Below, piece after piece: positions 44,318-56,061 of a DNA stretch of 64,000 nt. The stretch's first letter is position 1. Every line of letters begins with the position of its first letter. The stretch comes from Diaporthe sp. PMI_573 (lineage: Eukaryota > Ascomycota > Sordariomycetes > Diaporthales > Diaporthaceae). The position numbers and the translations under genes are program-made. Below the pieces are notes generated by a model. That model had not been told where the DNA came from. It ran no database searches and saw only the letters and a list, made by a program, of their open reading frames with translations. The stretch is from positions 124,001 through 188,000 of the forward strand of contig JAJTUP010000020.1 of assembly GCA_021399435.1 (NCBI GenBank), given 5' to 3'.

Positions 44318-46705
44318 CTAGTTCACCAAGTTTAAGTAGAAAGAAAGCCCAACCAGAACTATCAAAGGAGCTGTAGCCAATGACCTGGGCTCAAAATCTA
44401 AGACTCTGCCGTCGAACACGATCATCAAAATGCCAAAGACTGTAAGGCCCCAGAGGCAGCAGTGAAGAATAGCGGAACACCATAGAACGACCTTTGTACG
44501 TCTGTAGTCCGTAATGTAAAGACCTAAAGTTGTAGCGGAAAATAATGCGATAGGTTGAAACACAAAAACAACAAATGCCGCAGAAGCAAGTCTTTGAGAC
44601 AGCTGGTTAAAATAAAGCAGGCAAAATAAGGTCAGGGATGTCACAGCAAGTATGTGAAGCCAGACAAACCCAAAACAGAACGACATCCACCGTGAGTGTA
44701 GATAATAACTGCAAAGACGGGTCTTGATAGTACCAGCATCGTCCTCACTGCTGGTTAAGTCTTGGTTGAAAGGTTCGAAGCCCTCGGAGCTGTTCATTTG
44801 CTCGTAAAGGCTTTCATTCTGTCCGGCCATCGACTGGTGGCCCACCTCCGCGTTGCTCTGATTGCGTGATTGGTCATCTCCTGGAATGAATGCATTTGTG
44901 TCGGAGACTTATTCGGCTTGGATGGTGGAAGCGCTCGGTTGGTGGCTCCTGTTACGATATGGCACCTGAGAAATATTTGTGAGTTGGATGGGCGATGGTC
45001 CTGTCATACAGTCAGTGCCACACCCGAAATGTGACATAATGGAATGATCCTCACCGTCTGGATTTCTACTCGGGTTATGATTTGGTAGCCACGCTTGCAA
45101 CCAATTGAGTAATTTACCCCGTTTATCTGTGAGACCTGGCGGCTCGATAGGAATGGATAGGGCAATGGAAACGATTGGTCCCGCTAAGAGAAACACGGGT
45201 AGAATTTGACCGAAGGTCCACTCGGTATCATCTGCAGCGTCGTTGTCCGTAAACTGACGAGCCATCCACAATCGCAGGGAATCCCATATTGCGGAAACGA
45301 GGAGCCAGTAGACCTTTGCTAAAAGTCAGAAATCGCCAGCCAACATTCCGTAATTTATCGACTTCTCTGGACTTACATCAAACAATTCAGATGAGACCAG
45401 ATCGGCGTAGAGCTTCCCAGTTAAATAGATACCTATCAATAAGTCTAGAGGCCGGAAGATAGACCACAGTTTTCTCGTAATCGACCCATTGGGAAGTCGT
45501 TGATGTTGTTTGCTGACTTTGGTGAGAAGGGATAGGTATGATCTACTGACAGACTCTCGTAAATAGCTTCTTGAGGCAACCGAGAAGGTCTTCGTTGTTT
45601 TCACTGCTCTGGTCGTGAAAGTGACGGCCAGCATCAGAATAGAGAAAATATGAGACTCATATGCAGTGGTTGCTTCAGCGAAGTCGGAGTTGTACAACCT
45701 CTTGCAGCGTTCCCACCGGTTGCCACCCGGAGCTGGATCTGAAAAGCAATACAAGGGTGGACACCACAGCTTTGGTATCGTGGTCCGATCAAAGAAGCAC
45801 CTAGCGTTCGAAGAGGCGACAGCCGCTGAGCCTTCATCCGACTCATATGACCAGTTGAAGTACGCTGTCGGAAGAATCGATACCACGAGTGCCGCAAAGA
45901 GAAGAGCCATGAGAACTAATCTCCAATTTCTCTGCGCTTGGTTCTCGTAGAGATAACGTCGGAGGGCTGTAAGGCAGGCAGCGTGGGTCAAGTTCGAGAA
46001 CCATGCCAAGTGAACAATCACTTCCCAGTGATATGCTGATATGTAGGTCTGAAGAGAGATCACCCCGCTCAACAGAATGCCAAATCCGGTGAGCAGCTGA
46101 ATATCACACATGCTCAAAAATATCTAGAGAATCGCAAAATTAGCACATGAAATCTCTAGAACTGTTGGGCCAAATTTGAGAATGCAAATGACACAAGGAG
46201 AAAACTAAGCCGGCTGATCCCTTTTTCATAGCCTTCTCCCACACTTCACGATCAGGTCGCCTAGATCTTCTATTCAACCACCCAACGGTTTTAGCATCAA
46301 CCGGATTGGGTGGGCACTGGATTTCCGCATTGCGACCTTGTCCATGGGTATTCTCGTCTTTGTCATCGAAGGGGTTGGCTCTGGGATCATAAGCAAGGAT
46401 GTAGCGGAACACCACCAGGAGTACCACAAGCCAAGCAGTCCCAATAAAACCAATGAGTACCTGTTTCGACAGGTTTCAGTATCTGAAAAAGACTAAAACC
46501 ATATTGAATGCACGATCTGGTCATAATAACTTACCCCGGTCCCTCCAACATCTGGGTTCGCCGTGAGTTTCCCGGGGTATTGCAAACAATCACAGGAGGC
46601 AGGGTCTTTAGGACATTCATTGAGGGACCGAAGTGCCTCATCCGATAGATTTAGCCTCTGTGAGTACTTGACCATTTTGTATATCTTGCAGGTGGCGTTC
46701 GCCAT
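44318..46705 (-). CDS. Multi-spanning membrane protein of unknown function
   Basis: Belongs to a fungal-specific class of large hypothetical membrane proteins known by short sequence marks such as CDIQLLTGFGILLSG, YHWEVIVHLAWFSNLTH and EWTFGQILPVFLLAGP. Exons 46705-46535, 46460-46206, 46123-45377 and 45313-45055 agree in phase; the donor after exon 2 (GTTTTC) is weak. The 3' end is ambiguous. Model A: exon five 45000-44909, ending at 507 aa. Model B: splicing into 44880-44318, with or without a small exon at 45000, ending at about 664 aa and adding four further TM helices in the block 44318-44880. Both keep phase. I prefer B because the last block has strong TM coding and no good start of its own. 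Eight or more TMs precede it. No catalytic motif seen; role unknown. Confidence 0.7.
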
Positions 46706-49700
46706 GGTTGAACGGAAACTCTAGAAAACTGTTTGTTATATAGGATACACATGTATTTCAGACCAGACAGTCTGCAATGTCCAGACAGGCAAAGCAATGA
46801 GGATTTATGGGGACAGGGGAGCGAGGGAAGAGAAGTCGGGCTGTTTCGGTGTGCTTATTCGACCCTTTTCTGATGAAAAAAGGACAGATCAGGATCTACT
46901 AATATACTTCAGAATGCACACCGGCTCATCCTTGGTAATCGCTGGTGGTTGCACATCAGGCCTCTGGCTTCCATCCTGATTCGATAACTTTGCGAATCGT
47001 GCATCAGTCTGGTTGCACATCATGCATTGGTGACGACTTGTGTGATGGACACCGTCAAATTAAAAAAGTCCTGTGGTCAGCATTGGTATCTGCCAAGATT
47101 TGGGGGCCATTAAATTTGCTGCGGGTGACTGACCATTTCGGTTCTTGTTTTCTCGCCGGCGTTGCCAGCTTTAGGAGGCAAGAGAAGCAAGAGAGGCAGC
47201 CACTTCCTTTAGCATTGAAATAGAATTTCTTCGACAATAGTTCGAGTAACCAACCACTATTGATTCCAAGCGCATGGCTGCTGACGTGTAAAGCGAAAGC
47301 GGAGGCCAGAACCCCAAGAAGCTTAACAAACAGGACAATCAGAGGTCGAGACACGAATGCATTAACGACTAGTTCTCATTCATGGACTATTTGTATTCTT
47401 TGAGTTCCTCTACTAAGCTGGAACGGCAATGAGTGTCCTATAAGGACAAGGAACAATGTATCTTATCGACGATAACAGTGAGATTGTCCATAGTATATAT
47501 ACTATAGGTACAAAGTTAGACCAATTAAAGGTTGCAGTAGTGTATATAATGTGTACATTTGGCGATTTAGTGTTGTCGCTAAAGGGGACAAAACTTGTTA
47601 TATGAAGACGCTGGATCAACAAAAGGCCAACCAGCAGATATACACGGCAGGAGTCCTCACCATATAATGTCTCTCGTGACGACCGCGCTTCAACATCGAA
47701 ATTTGTCCTGACTATTCCATGATAGTTCAATGGAAGGGATCGGGCTGCTGATGGTGAAGCTCGCGGCGGACTGGACATGCCCGCAAGACACAGCCGCTTT
47801 GGTAGGAGTACTTACGAGTCAGGATCCACTACTGCGGCAGTCCAGTCTGTATGGCAGCGAGTATCGTGCGATTTGCCAAGGGTGTAGGAGGGTAGAAACA
47901 AAGACCGGGGGAAAAAAAATCAACGAACTGCTCTGTATATTGTTAAACGGGTTCAGAGCGTGGGAGATGCAGTATAAAGTAATCGAAAGAGCGGATGACA
48001 ATATGTACATCACTTGATGTGTTTATTGACGGACAAAATCGCATGGAAGAGATCGTGGCGTAAAAATGTTGTTTTCCGTAGGGTTGTGAGGAAAACACCA
48101 GCCTTGCTGATTTGAAAGCGTCCATCACGTCGCAGTTGCTGGCCGTCTTTTGCCCGCGCTGTATACAGCGCGGCATAGTTGCACTCCAAAACCCATATCG
48201 TCGACTCCAACAAGGATTTCTAGACCATCAGCTGCACGACAGGGTATATGGCTTCAAAATTGCAAATTCGAAGTCTTTCTGCTAGACAGCTTAGGCATCG
48301 GTTCGCTCGAATCGGTTTTTCAAGTCGTCTGCGGTTCTGAATGAGAGATGCTCGAGCCAAAAGAATATAACCTGGGATGTCGATCAAAGGTGATGTGGGT
48401 TTTCGCGATAGCCTCGACGTCTAGCCGATAGAAATGGAGATGAACTGATAAGTGTCTGATTTTTGAGGGCTGACTGTCTGCTGGTATGCATGCGAGGGTC
48501 ATGCAAAAAGGGAAAGCCTTGGATGGTGGTGCTGAGGCTCGATTGCAGAAGACAGCCAGAACCGGGCACCAGAGGGAACAGAGAAAGGAGTGCAGGGTGG
48601 ATCGCAAGAGTTCACCTCAGAGGACCATCGTTTGTCAAAGAGGCTTGGGAGCTGAGGGCCGTGGCTTGATTCCAATGTTGCTCAATCGATGGCTGTGGAA
48701 CCGAAACATCCGGCGAGCAAGCGAGGGACCTGTTTTGATTGATGGGCGGGCGGTGAGGCCGTTCGAAAAGGAGGGAGACCCCCTTGGATGATGTGATTCA
48801 GGTCTTGCACATCCCTATTGTGGCTTATCCCTTATGTCTGCTACGATGGGTACTATGGATGCATCGAGAAGTTGCCATGGAATGTCTCTTCCCAGATCTT
48901 GGAACGATGATGTGGAGAGTACGTGATCTCGGTTGGCTGATCTCTAGCAAGCATGGAACGGCCGACGAGGTTTCCCCGGGCAATGGGAGGGCCACGGGCC
49001 GGTCTTTGTTGGCCGTTTACCCCTGAGGCCAACCCACCTGTGGAAATTGACAACCTCGCCGCAGCATTCTGAAATCAGGGATACAGTTGTCTGGCCATTT
49101 ACGGAGTACACCATGTCCGACAGCCGTCCAAGAAACCAAGGCTGCAGTGTGCTCGAAACGAAAAATGGGTCAAGGTGCACAACGGCGGTTCAGGGTGTCT
49201 TGACATGGCGAACCATTGAATTTAATGTCATTTTTCACGGCGCCAAAACCTGTGAGCTGACATCATACTCCGGCAGTTCTGGGCGACAGATCCCTGGATC
49301 TCTACGGGGTCTACGCGGCCCTCACAGCCATCCGGCCAACCGGGTGTGGGCCCGGGACCCGGAGATTTTCACGAAAATAGCAATTCCCGACCCACCGCAA
49401 TCAAAGGCCCCCGAGGGCCCAGGAGGTTCTCGACTTGGTCAATCATGGCAGTGGTCCACTCATCACCACTCATTGCGGACCACGACTCCAGATACGAGAT
49501 CACTCGGCGCCGGGAGATCAACAAATGCCCTGTTTTCGATCACCAAACGGATGGCCTTTAAACACGGCCGATCCAGCCCTCTCCTGGGCTGGGAAAGAGG
49601 CCACTCCCTCCTCACCCATCTCTGGATCATCACTCTTTCAAGATTCGCGGGTGTCATTCTTTTACAACTCCCTAACCAAGGCAACATTATTATTTAATAA

Positions 49701-49762
49701 TTCCCTGTTACTGCTTCCCTGTCCAGTTAATTCCCCCAGACAAGAATCAACCAGCCGTCAAG
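46706..49762. other. Three-kilobase gene-poor region
   Basis: No supported gene. Frames are short and without domains. The right end should hold the GH17 promoter. Confidence 0.5.
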
Positions 49763-50984
49763 ATGGTCTGCACCAGGAAGTCGAGTGCCCTCGCAGCAGC
49801 GGCCACCGCCGCGAGCACTTTCTACGGCGGCCACAACGCCACAGCCCCGGCTGCTACCCCGGTCCCGTCGTCCTCCTTTGCCCAGGGTGCCCAACCCATG
49901 GCTGCCGCCGTCGCCTCTGACAGCGGCTCATCCGCCGCCGCTGTCGGTGCCGCCAACTCGGGCATCCAGGGCTTCAACTACGGCGCATTCTTCCTCGACC
50001 AGCAAGCCAAGGTCCAGAACGACTTCGAGTACGAGTTCACAAAGGCCCAGAACCTGGCCAACACAACCGGATGGAACAGCGCCCGCCTGTACACTACGGG
50101 TGAGTAGATGGATCGCCTTCAGCCTCAACCCCCCACTTTGTCTCTCTCGCGATGTCGATCTCCCGCGCGATGGTGTCGATCTCATGACAGGTCATGAATG
50201 TCTCAGAAAGATATGAAGCTAACCCGCATGTACAGTCCAACACGGCAGCGCCAGTGACCCCATCTCGGCAATTCCCGCCGCCATCTCAACCAAGACCACC
50301 CTTCTGCTCGGCATGTGGGTGTCAGGCAGCACAACGGCCATCGACAACGAGCTCACCGCCCTGAAGTCGGCCATCTCCACCTACGGCTCCGCCTTCACCG
50401 ACCTCGTGGTGGGCATCTCGGTCGGATCCGAGGACCTGTACCGCGCCGCCCAGGGTGACGCCTTGAGCCCTGGCGTCGACGCCGACGAGCTCATCGGCTA
50501 CATCAACAAGGTCCGCGAGGCCATCAAGGGCACCGCGCTGGCCAGCGTCCCCGTGGGCCACGTCGACACATACGACAGCTTCGAGAACGGCACCAACACC
50601 GCCGTCATCGACGCCATCGACTGGATCGGCTTCGACGGCTACCCCTACTGGGAGAAGGCCAACGCCAACTCGATCGAGGCGGCCCACGACCTCTTCTACT
50701 CCGGCCTCAACAAGACCAAGGCCATCTCCAAGGGCAAGCCCGTGTACGTCACCGAGACCGGTTGGCCCATCGAGGGCGACGACCAGGGCCAGGCTATTGC
50801 GGGCCCCGTCAACGCGCGCACTTACTGGAAGGACATCGCCTGCACGCTGGTTGAGGCCAACGTGAACCTCTGGTGGTACAACCTGCAGGAGTCGCAGAAC
50901 GGCCAGGCCAAGCCCGACTTTGGTATCTTCGGCGCTGGTGACCTCAACCAGGTCGCCCAGAGCTACGATCTTTCTTGCCCATAA
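49763..50984 (+). CDS. GH17 glucan beta-1,3-glucosidase / transglucosylase-like
   Basis: Family 17 wall glucanase of the Bgl2/Scw type. Two exons (49763-50099, 50236-50984) give 361 aa. The barrel starts at about residue 67 with GIQGFNYGAFF. Catalytic residues are visible: acid/base Glu in VGISVGSEDLYR and nucleophile Glu in YVTETGWP; the WWYNLQES motif follows. The first 65 residues are Ala/Ser/Pro-rich. The first 25 look like a weak signal peptide (MVCTRKSSALAAAATAAS), so secretion is likely but not certain. Bgl2-type proteins cut or re-join beta-1,3-glucan in the cell wall. Codon use is strongly C-ending, which suggests high expression. Confidence 0.93.
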
Positions 50985-52524
50985 ATTAGCAAGAGGGCAG
51001 GAGATTTGAAATAGGGAGTGCCTTCGTAAATAAACTCATAGAAAAAACTCTTGTGTATGAGACTGTATGTGGCTGTCGAGGAGACCGGGTCCAATATCTT
51101 CATCCATCGTCATCATGAGATGTTGGATTGCAGTGAAGGATCTTGTCGTGCCGGAACAACTAATACAAAAATCGTTCACTTGATTACAGTTGCACAGAAT
51201 TTCAATGATGATGACTGAACCTGACCCTGAATGTTTGCAACCACAAGTGCATTCTATGCTTGCCCATGAGCAGTCGCTCCTTCGCACAAGGCCCCAGCCA
51301 TTCTCCACTAACCAGTAAACATTACCGTACCCACGACTTAGGCGTGGGGAATCCCTGTTCCCACTTTAAACAAAGATGAAATAACCTCATTTATAAGTTA
51401 CTGTGAGACCTTAAAAAAGTCTTGCTGAAGTGCAATAACTATGCCCACTAGAGTATATGTATAAGTATTTGCAGAGCTTAGACCAACCTGCCGCTATAAA
51501 GAGAAGTCACAGTACTTAGTCGATAGGCGCTCATACTTACACCTGTAGCTTTACTATATACCAAGATGGATTCTGATGCTAACATCGCATTTATACGTAC
51601 GCCTATAATATGAGTGTACCTGGATACAATGACCTTAACGTGAATATGATAGACAGAGGTTCAACTGCGAATACTTTTGCTCCTGTATAGCATGGTCTCA
51701 GGCTGCCACGAAACGGTGCGTAGAGCACTATCATTAAGATACTGCAAGGAAAATAATAGTAACAAGAGGACACCGGGATTCAACATATGAGATGTCAATT
51801 GACTGTCGGTACTAGCAAAAAAGGTGTATGAAGCACTTCCAGATTGTGAATCGCTGTGGATTCCCTACAAGCGAAGGACCACATCTTTCAGAAATCAAGT
51901 CCCGGTCTGGCCTAGTTCATGTACCGCGCAACCTGGCAAATTGGTCTTATGTGATTCTAGCTCAGAGCCCTGGTCTGGAGGACCTGAGGACAGACCCAGC
52001 AGTCGGCGTGCAGACTTTACTGCTTATGCTACCTGTGCTAATAGCCGCTGAGAGTGACTGCTGCGGGACAGTGTATCCCAGCTCAAAATTTCACGATGAC
52101 CAGATCACAGGCCACTTCCAAGAAGAGGGCAAAACTTGAGTATCAGAATAGGTATAATCACCAAATTTTGGAGCCATGGCTCTTACAGAAGATGAATGGG
52201 TTTTGTCTCAGGTCTTCGCTATTAGATCAGAAATGGGCCGTGGTCAGTGGCAGCTTTAGTCTCAGCTCTGGCAATTGTGTGTAATCGCCCACTGTCAGAT
52301 GTCACTTGAGCTCGTACAACAATAGCAGAGCTGGTGGCTTTGGCCGGATGTATTTAAACGGGGCCCAACCCTCACAATATTACTCTGTCCTTTGGCAACT
52401 GAGCAACTTTCTAATTACCCTGGGTTACCAGTAGTTTCTCAAAGGCCATCTTTGCCGAGATTTTCTTTTTTCCCCTCGCAAGTTGCCGCCCTTTGCCCTC
52501 TCTTTCACAACTTTTACTTTCATC
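50985..52524. other. Intergenic AT-rich region with a stem-loop
   Basis: The GH17 3' end is followed by an AT-rich block at about 51.3-51.8 kb. Its left edge carries a perfect 6-bp stem-loop (51330-51348). No gene supported. Confidence 0.5.
51330..51348. repeat. Stem-loop at edge of AT-rich block
   Basis: CCCACG (51330-51335), loop ACTTAGG, CGTGGG (51343-51348), directly followed by GGGAATCCC, a second small dyad. The arrangement resembles subterminal hairpins of rolling-circle or single-strand transposons, but no element ends were found. Confidence 0.5.
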
Positions 52525-53568
52525 ATGTCAGGAACCATTAGAAAAGATCAGCCACGGGTGCCTTCAGAGAAGGTGATGACTCGAGCGCCCTCAGCTGGGG
52601 TGAAGAGCACGACATCGAGAACCAGCGCGGATGCCACTGGCAAGCCACTCATGACCCAAGTGTCTGAGGTCGGCGTGTCAGTCCAGGCCAGCGGACAGGT
52701 AATGACCCAAGTCAGCGGTTGAGACGTATCCAAACCTTCACGTCCGATTCAGCCACCCTTGGCAACTCCGAAAAGCTCAGCAGCACCAACACGACCAACG
52801 ACACCTACACGACCAGCTGCAGGCTCGGCCCTCAGGACAGCCACTACACCTTCTGAAATACCGAGGCCGAGTTCTGCCGTCTCCGTCCTGGAGGAGAGCA
52901 CCGTACCACCAAAGAACTGCTTCTCCTGGAAAGACCTGCAAGTTCTGCTCAAAGCAGCGCACAACCCTCGGTTCTGCCGCAGCATGGAGAACGCTGACGA
53001 ATGGATTAAGAAGGGAGGTGTCGGTGACGCATGTGCCCTGATCGGCGGCTTCCCGTTTGTGGTAAAGACGACTTTCCCCTCCAGTCTCGGCACGCAGTAA
53101 TTCGAAGCGGCACTGTTCAGCTACATCGAGTCGCCGTCTGCGGTGAGCTGGCAAACGCTCGAAGAGAGACTGGGACTCGTTGCACGGACAAGGGAGGAAC
53201 AGGCCAAGATCGACAAGGACAAATATATGGTGGCGCGGACGAGCAAGGAACGGGACGAGCTCTGCAAAGCCATATACAAGGCGCTGTATCAGGCGCTGGA
53301 AAATCTCCTGGACAGCAACCGGGGGGACGAGGTGCACATGATCATGATAAAGGCATCCAAAGGATCGACGGATAGGGATCATCAAAATTACGGACCCCTT
53401 GGCAAGATGGGAAATACGAGGGTCCCTGCCCAGCATGTTTCGAATCAGCTTTACCACGGGCAGTCGCTATCTAGAGGTCAAGGCATATCCCGAGAACAAA
53501 AAGTGCAGAAATTGGTTAGCGCGGTCGTATCCATGGCTCAGAAGATTGCATCGGGGTTCAACTTCTGA
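52525..53568 (+). pseudogene. Decayed hypothetical gene with two in-frame stops
   Basis: One reading frame runs from the ATG at 52525 to the stop at 53568 (about 347 codons) and is broken only by TGA at 52720-52722 and TAA at 53098-53100. Both stops could arise by a single C-to-T change (from CGA and CAA). The first part is Ser/Thr/Pro-rich and low in complexity; the second is a helical, charged region (FSWKDLQVLLKAAH, WQTLEERLGLVARTREEQ) with no family I recognise. No splice pair that removes either stop was found. The last about 60 codons may also have shifted frame, since another frame stays open to 53719. Called a pseudogene rather than a spliced gene with moderate certainty. Confidence 0.55.
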
Positions 53569-53999
53569 AGAATACGGAAATGATGCCGGGAACAGAGACG
53601 CTCAAGTCAAAATTAGACTGGTCTCCCGCCTGTTCGTTGGGTGGATTGAACTGGTAGACTGTCCGGGGTGTGGGTCGGTTGGGGATACTACAGGACGTAA
53701 TGAAGAAGTTAGTTTTTAATCGACAAATATTCAACAGTGTTGGGAGACCCGGAGCTTAGTAGCACGCGATTCCCATTAAATCGTTCAAGGAGGCCGAGTT
53801 TAGGCTGCAAGCGGTATAGAAGTATTACGAGTCAAATCTTGGAATAGGGCAAACACGAAGGCACCACTGTCCTTTCAGTCTACAGATAGCACAGGAAGTG
53901 ACGACATCTAGACCAAGTAAAGTACGGCCATTAGACTAATAAGGGCAACATAATATATATACTCGAAAGGACGACTGGGCATGTCTCGCCCAGCTGTTT
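53569..53999. other. Intergenic region
   Basis: Between the pseudogene and the permease 3' end. Nothing recognised. Confidence 0.5.
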
Positions 54000-56061
54000 T
54001 CACTCGTCCTTGAGATGCCTTCTGAAACCGACCAGCTGGCCCATTTCCGTCCAGAAGCCCAGGGGCGGGTTCTTAAACCTGGCCTCATAAGCATCGACGA
54101 TAGGCCTCTCCCAGACCAGGTCGGCCTCGTACGGGCTGACAAACTTGGTCTTGTGCCACAGCTTCCAGCCGATAAACAGGACGGGCGCCAGGATCACCAT
54201 GGTGTAGTAGGTGAAGAAGGTGCTGACGTCCCAGGGGGTGAAGCTGCTGTAGCCGTAGAAGAAGACGACGGCGGTCTCGAACGTGAGGGCGACGTAGGCG
54301 CCGTACGGCTGGAACCACCCACAGTAGGGGAAAGTCTTGCGGTCGACGCCCTGGGCCTTGCAGGCGCGGTAGAAGAATATGTACGTGAGGGACATGACGA
54401 TGTAGTCGATAATGCCACCGGCCGTGATCAGGTTGACGAACCAGTTCAGCACGACATTGGACCCGGAGGAGAGCGACAGGAAGGCCAGGAAGGGGAAGCA
54501 CATCACGACGATAAAGCAGTAGATGGGCACGCCCTTGTTGGTCATCTTGCGCAGGAAGCGGGGTGCACGGCCCTCGAGGGCCATGCCGTACAGGTTGCGC
54601 ACGGCGGCGTAGGTGTAGGTGTTGCCGGCGGAGAAGATGGAGGTGACCATCAGCGCGTTTGTGATGTGGGGCAGGACGTCGACGCCCAGGTTGTTCCTGA
54701 AAAATTATTACGTATTAGCGGAGTTGTAACAGGCTAAGCTGAAGTGGAGGTGGGTGTGTCAAAACCCCGCCCCCAGGAAAAGCTGGGTCCGGGGAAAGGG
54801 CTGGGGGGAGACGGGACGAAACAGGCGAGGCGAGGCGAGGCGAGCTAGACATACATGGCAATGACATAGGGAGAAGCAGCGGCACCAGCAGCCTGGCTGG
54901 CACCCTCTTCGATGCCCGTCAGGGTCGGGTCGTTAGAGGGGAGGACGATGCCGACACACAGGGCGCCGAGGATGAAAAAGATACCGAATCGCCAGTACAC
55001 GGTCCTGAAGGCGGTCCTGATATACGTCCTGGGTCGCTTGGCCTCGGCAGCCACCATGGCGATATACTCGGGGCCGACAACGGTGAAGGAGGCTGACCAG
55101 AGGGCGGCGAGGAAACCCTCGAAGCGGCCGAGGTTGCCCGTCGAGTGCCACTCCTTGAAGGGGCCGGGCTCGGTCCAGGAGCGGAAGCCGTACGCGTCGT
55201 GTTGGGGGTTACCGCCGCACATGGTCACAAGCGTGAAGGAGAAGAGCATGAAGATGAGGATGACCTTGCCGCCAGAGAGCCAGAACTCGGCCTCTCCGTA
55301 TCCTCCGACTGCGAGGACGTTGATAAGACTAGCACACGAGGACATTTAGCTTCACGCATCTCAAAACGGGGGGCCGAGGGGCGGCAGAAGGAGGGCTTTC
55401 TCGATCGATCAGGGAGACACTCCGGGCAACAACAATCACTTTCCACGTCATGCAAGCTTCGTCACCCGCATCATACTCATACTGATAATCATACCCAGCG
55501 TGGTAACCGGCAAATGGTGGGGATCCGGGCAGTGTAAGGAATGGAGGAGGGTAAGTCTCACGCATAGAGGACGATACAAGCCGTGATGACGGCCGCGGCA
55601 GGGATATCGTCGCGCCAAAACCCCAGGACCAGGTTGAGAGCCGTGATCTCGAACGGGATGAGCAGTGCCTCGTAGAGGAAGAAGTTCCACCCGACAGTGA
55701 AGCCGAGGGCGTCGTCGACCCACTTGCCAGCCATACGAATGAAACCGCCGGAGACGGGGTGCAGGGTGGCCATCTCAGCCATGCAGTTGTTCACGAGACC
55801 GAGCATGCAGCTGTAGAGGAGGTACGCGATGAAGAGGGAGGCGGGCCCTCCCTGGTAGAGGCCGGAGCCGATGCTGACGAAGAGGGCGGTGCCGACGGAG
55901 CCACCTATCGCGATGAGCTGGATCTGGCGGTTGGCGAGCTTCCGGTGCAGGCCGTCGACATTGCCATTGACGATCTCGCCCGAGTCGACGTCGGACACGC
56001 GCGACGGCGCGGCCTCGACGTCGTCGAACTTTTGGGCCTTTTCGTGGTCCGAGGAACTCAT
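54000..56061 (-). CDS. Amino acid permease (YAT/APC family)
   Basis: Plasma-membrane amino acid/H+ symporter, 556 aa. Exons 56061-55562, 55328-54855 and 54696-54000 agree in phase. The N-terminal tail (about 45 residues, acidic) is followed by the TM1 consensus IQLIAIGGSVGTALFVSIGSG, then EMATLHPVSGGFIRMAGKWVD with the family's P-x-x-GGF. Later blocks include TVVGPEYIAMVAAEAKRPR, SIFSAGNTYTYAAVRNLYGMA and EGRAPRFLRKMTNKGVP; twelve TMs are expected. The C-terminal loop WERPIVDAYEARFKNPP is cytosolic. Intron 2 contains a 5-bp AGGCG array. Substrate cannot be fixed; general or GABA/proline-type permeases are closest in style. Confidence 0.94.
54823..54844. repeat. AGGCG pentanucleotide repeat in permease intron
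   Basis: Four full AGGCG units plus AG, inside intron 2 (54854-54697) of the amino acid permease. Simple-sequence repeat. Confidence 0.85.

Noticed and set aside
51330..51348. True IS200/IS605 or Fanzor element
   Set aside because: Only the hairpin resembles such ends; no TnpB/Fanzor-type coding or second end lies nearby, so it is reported only as a stem-loop.
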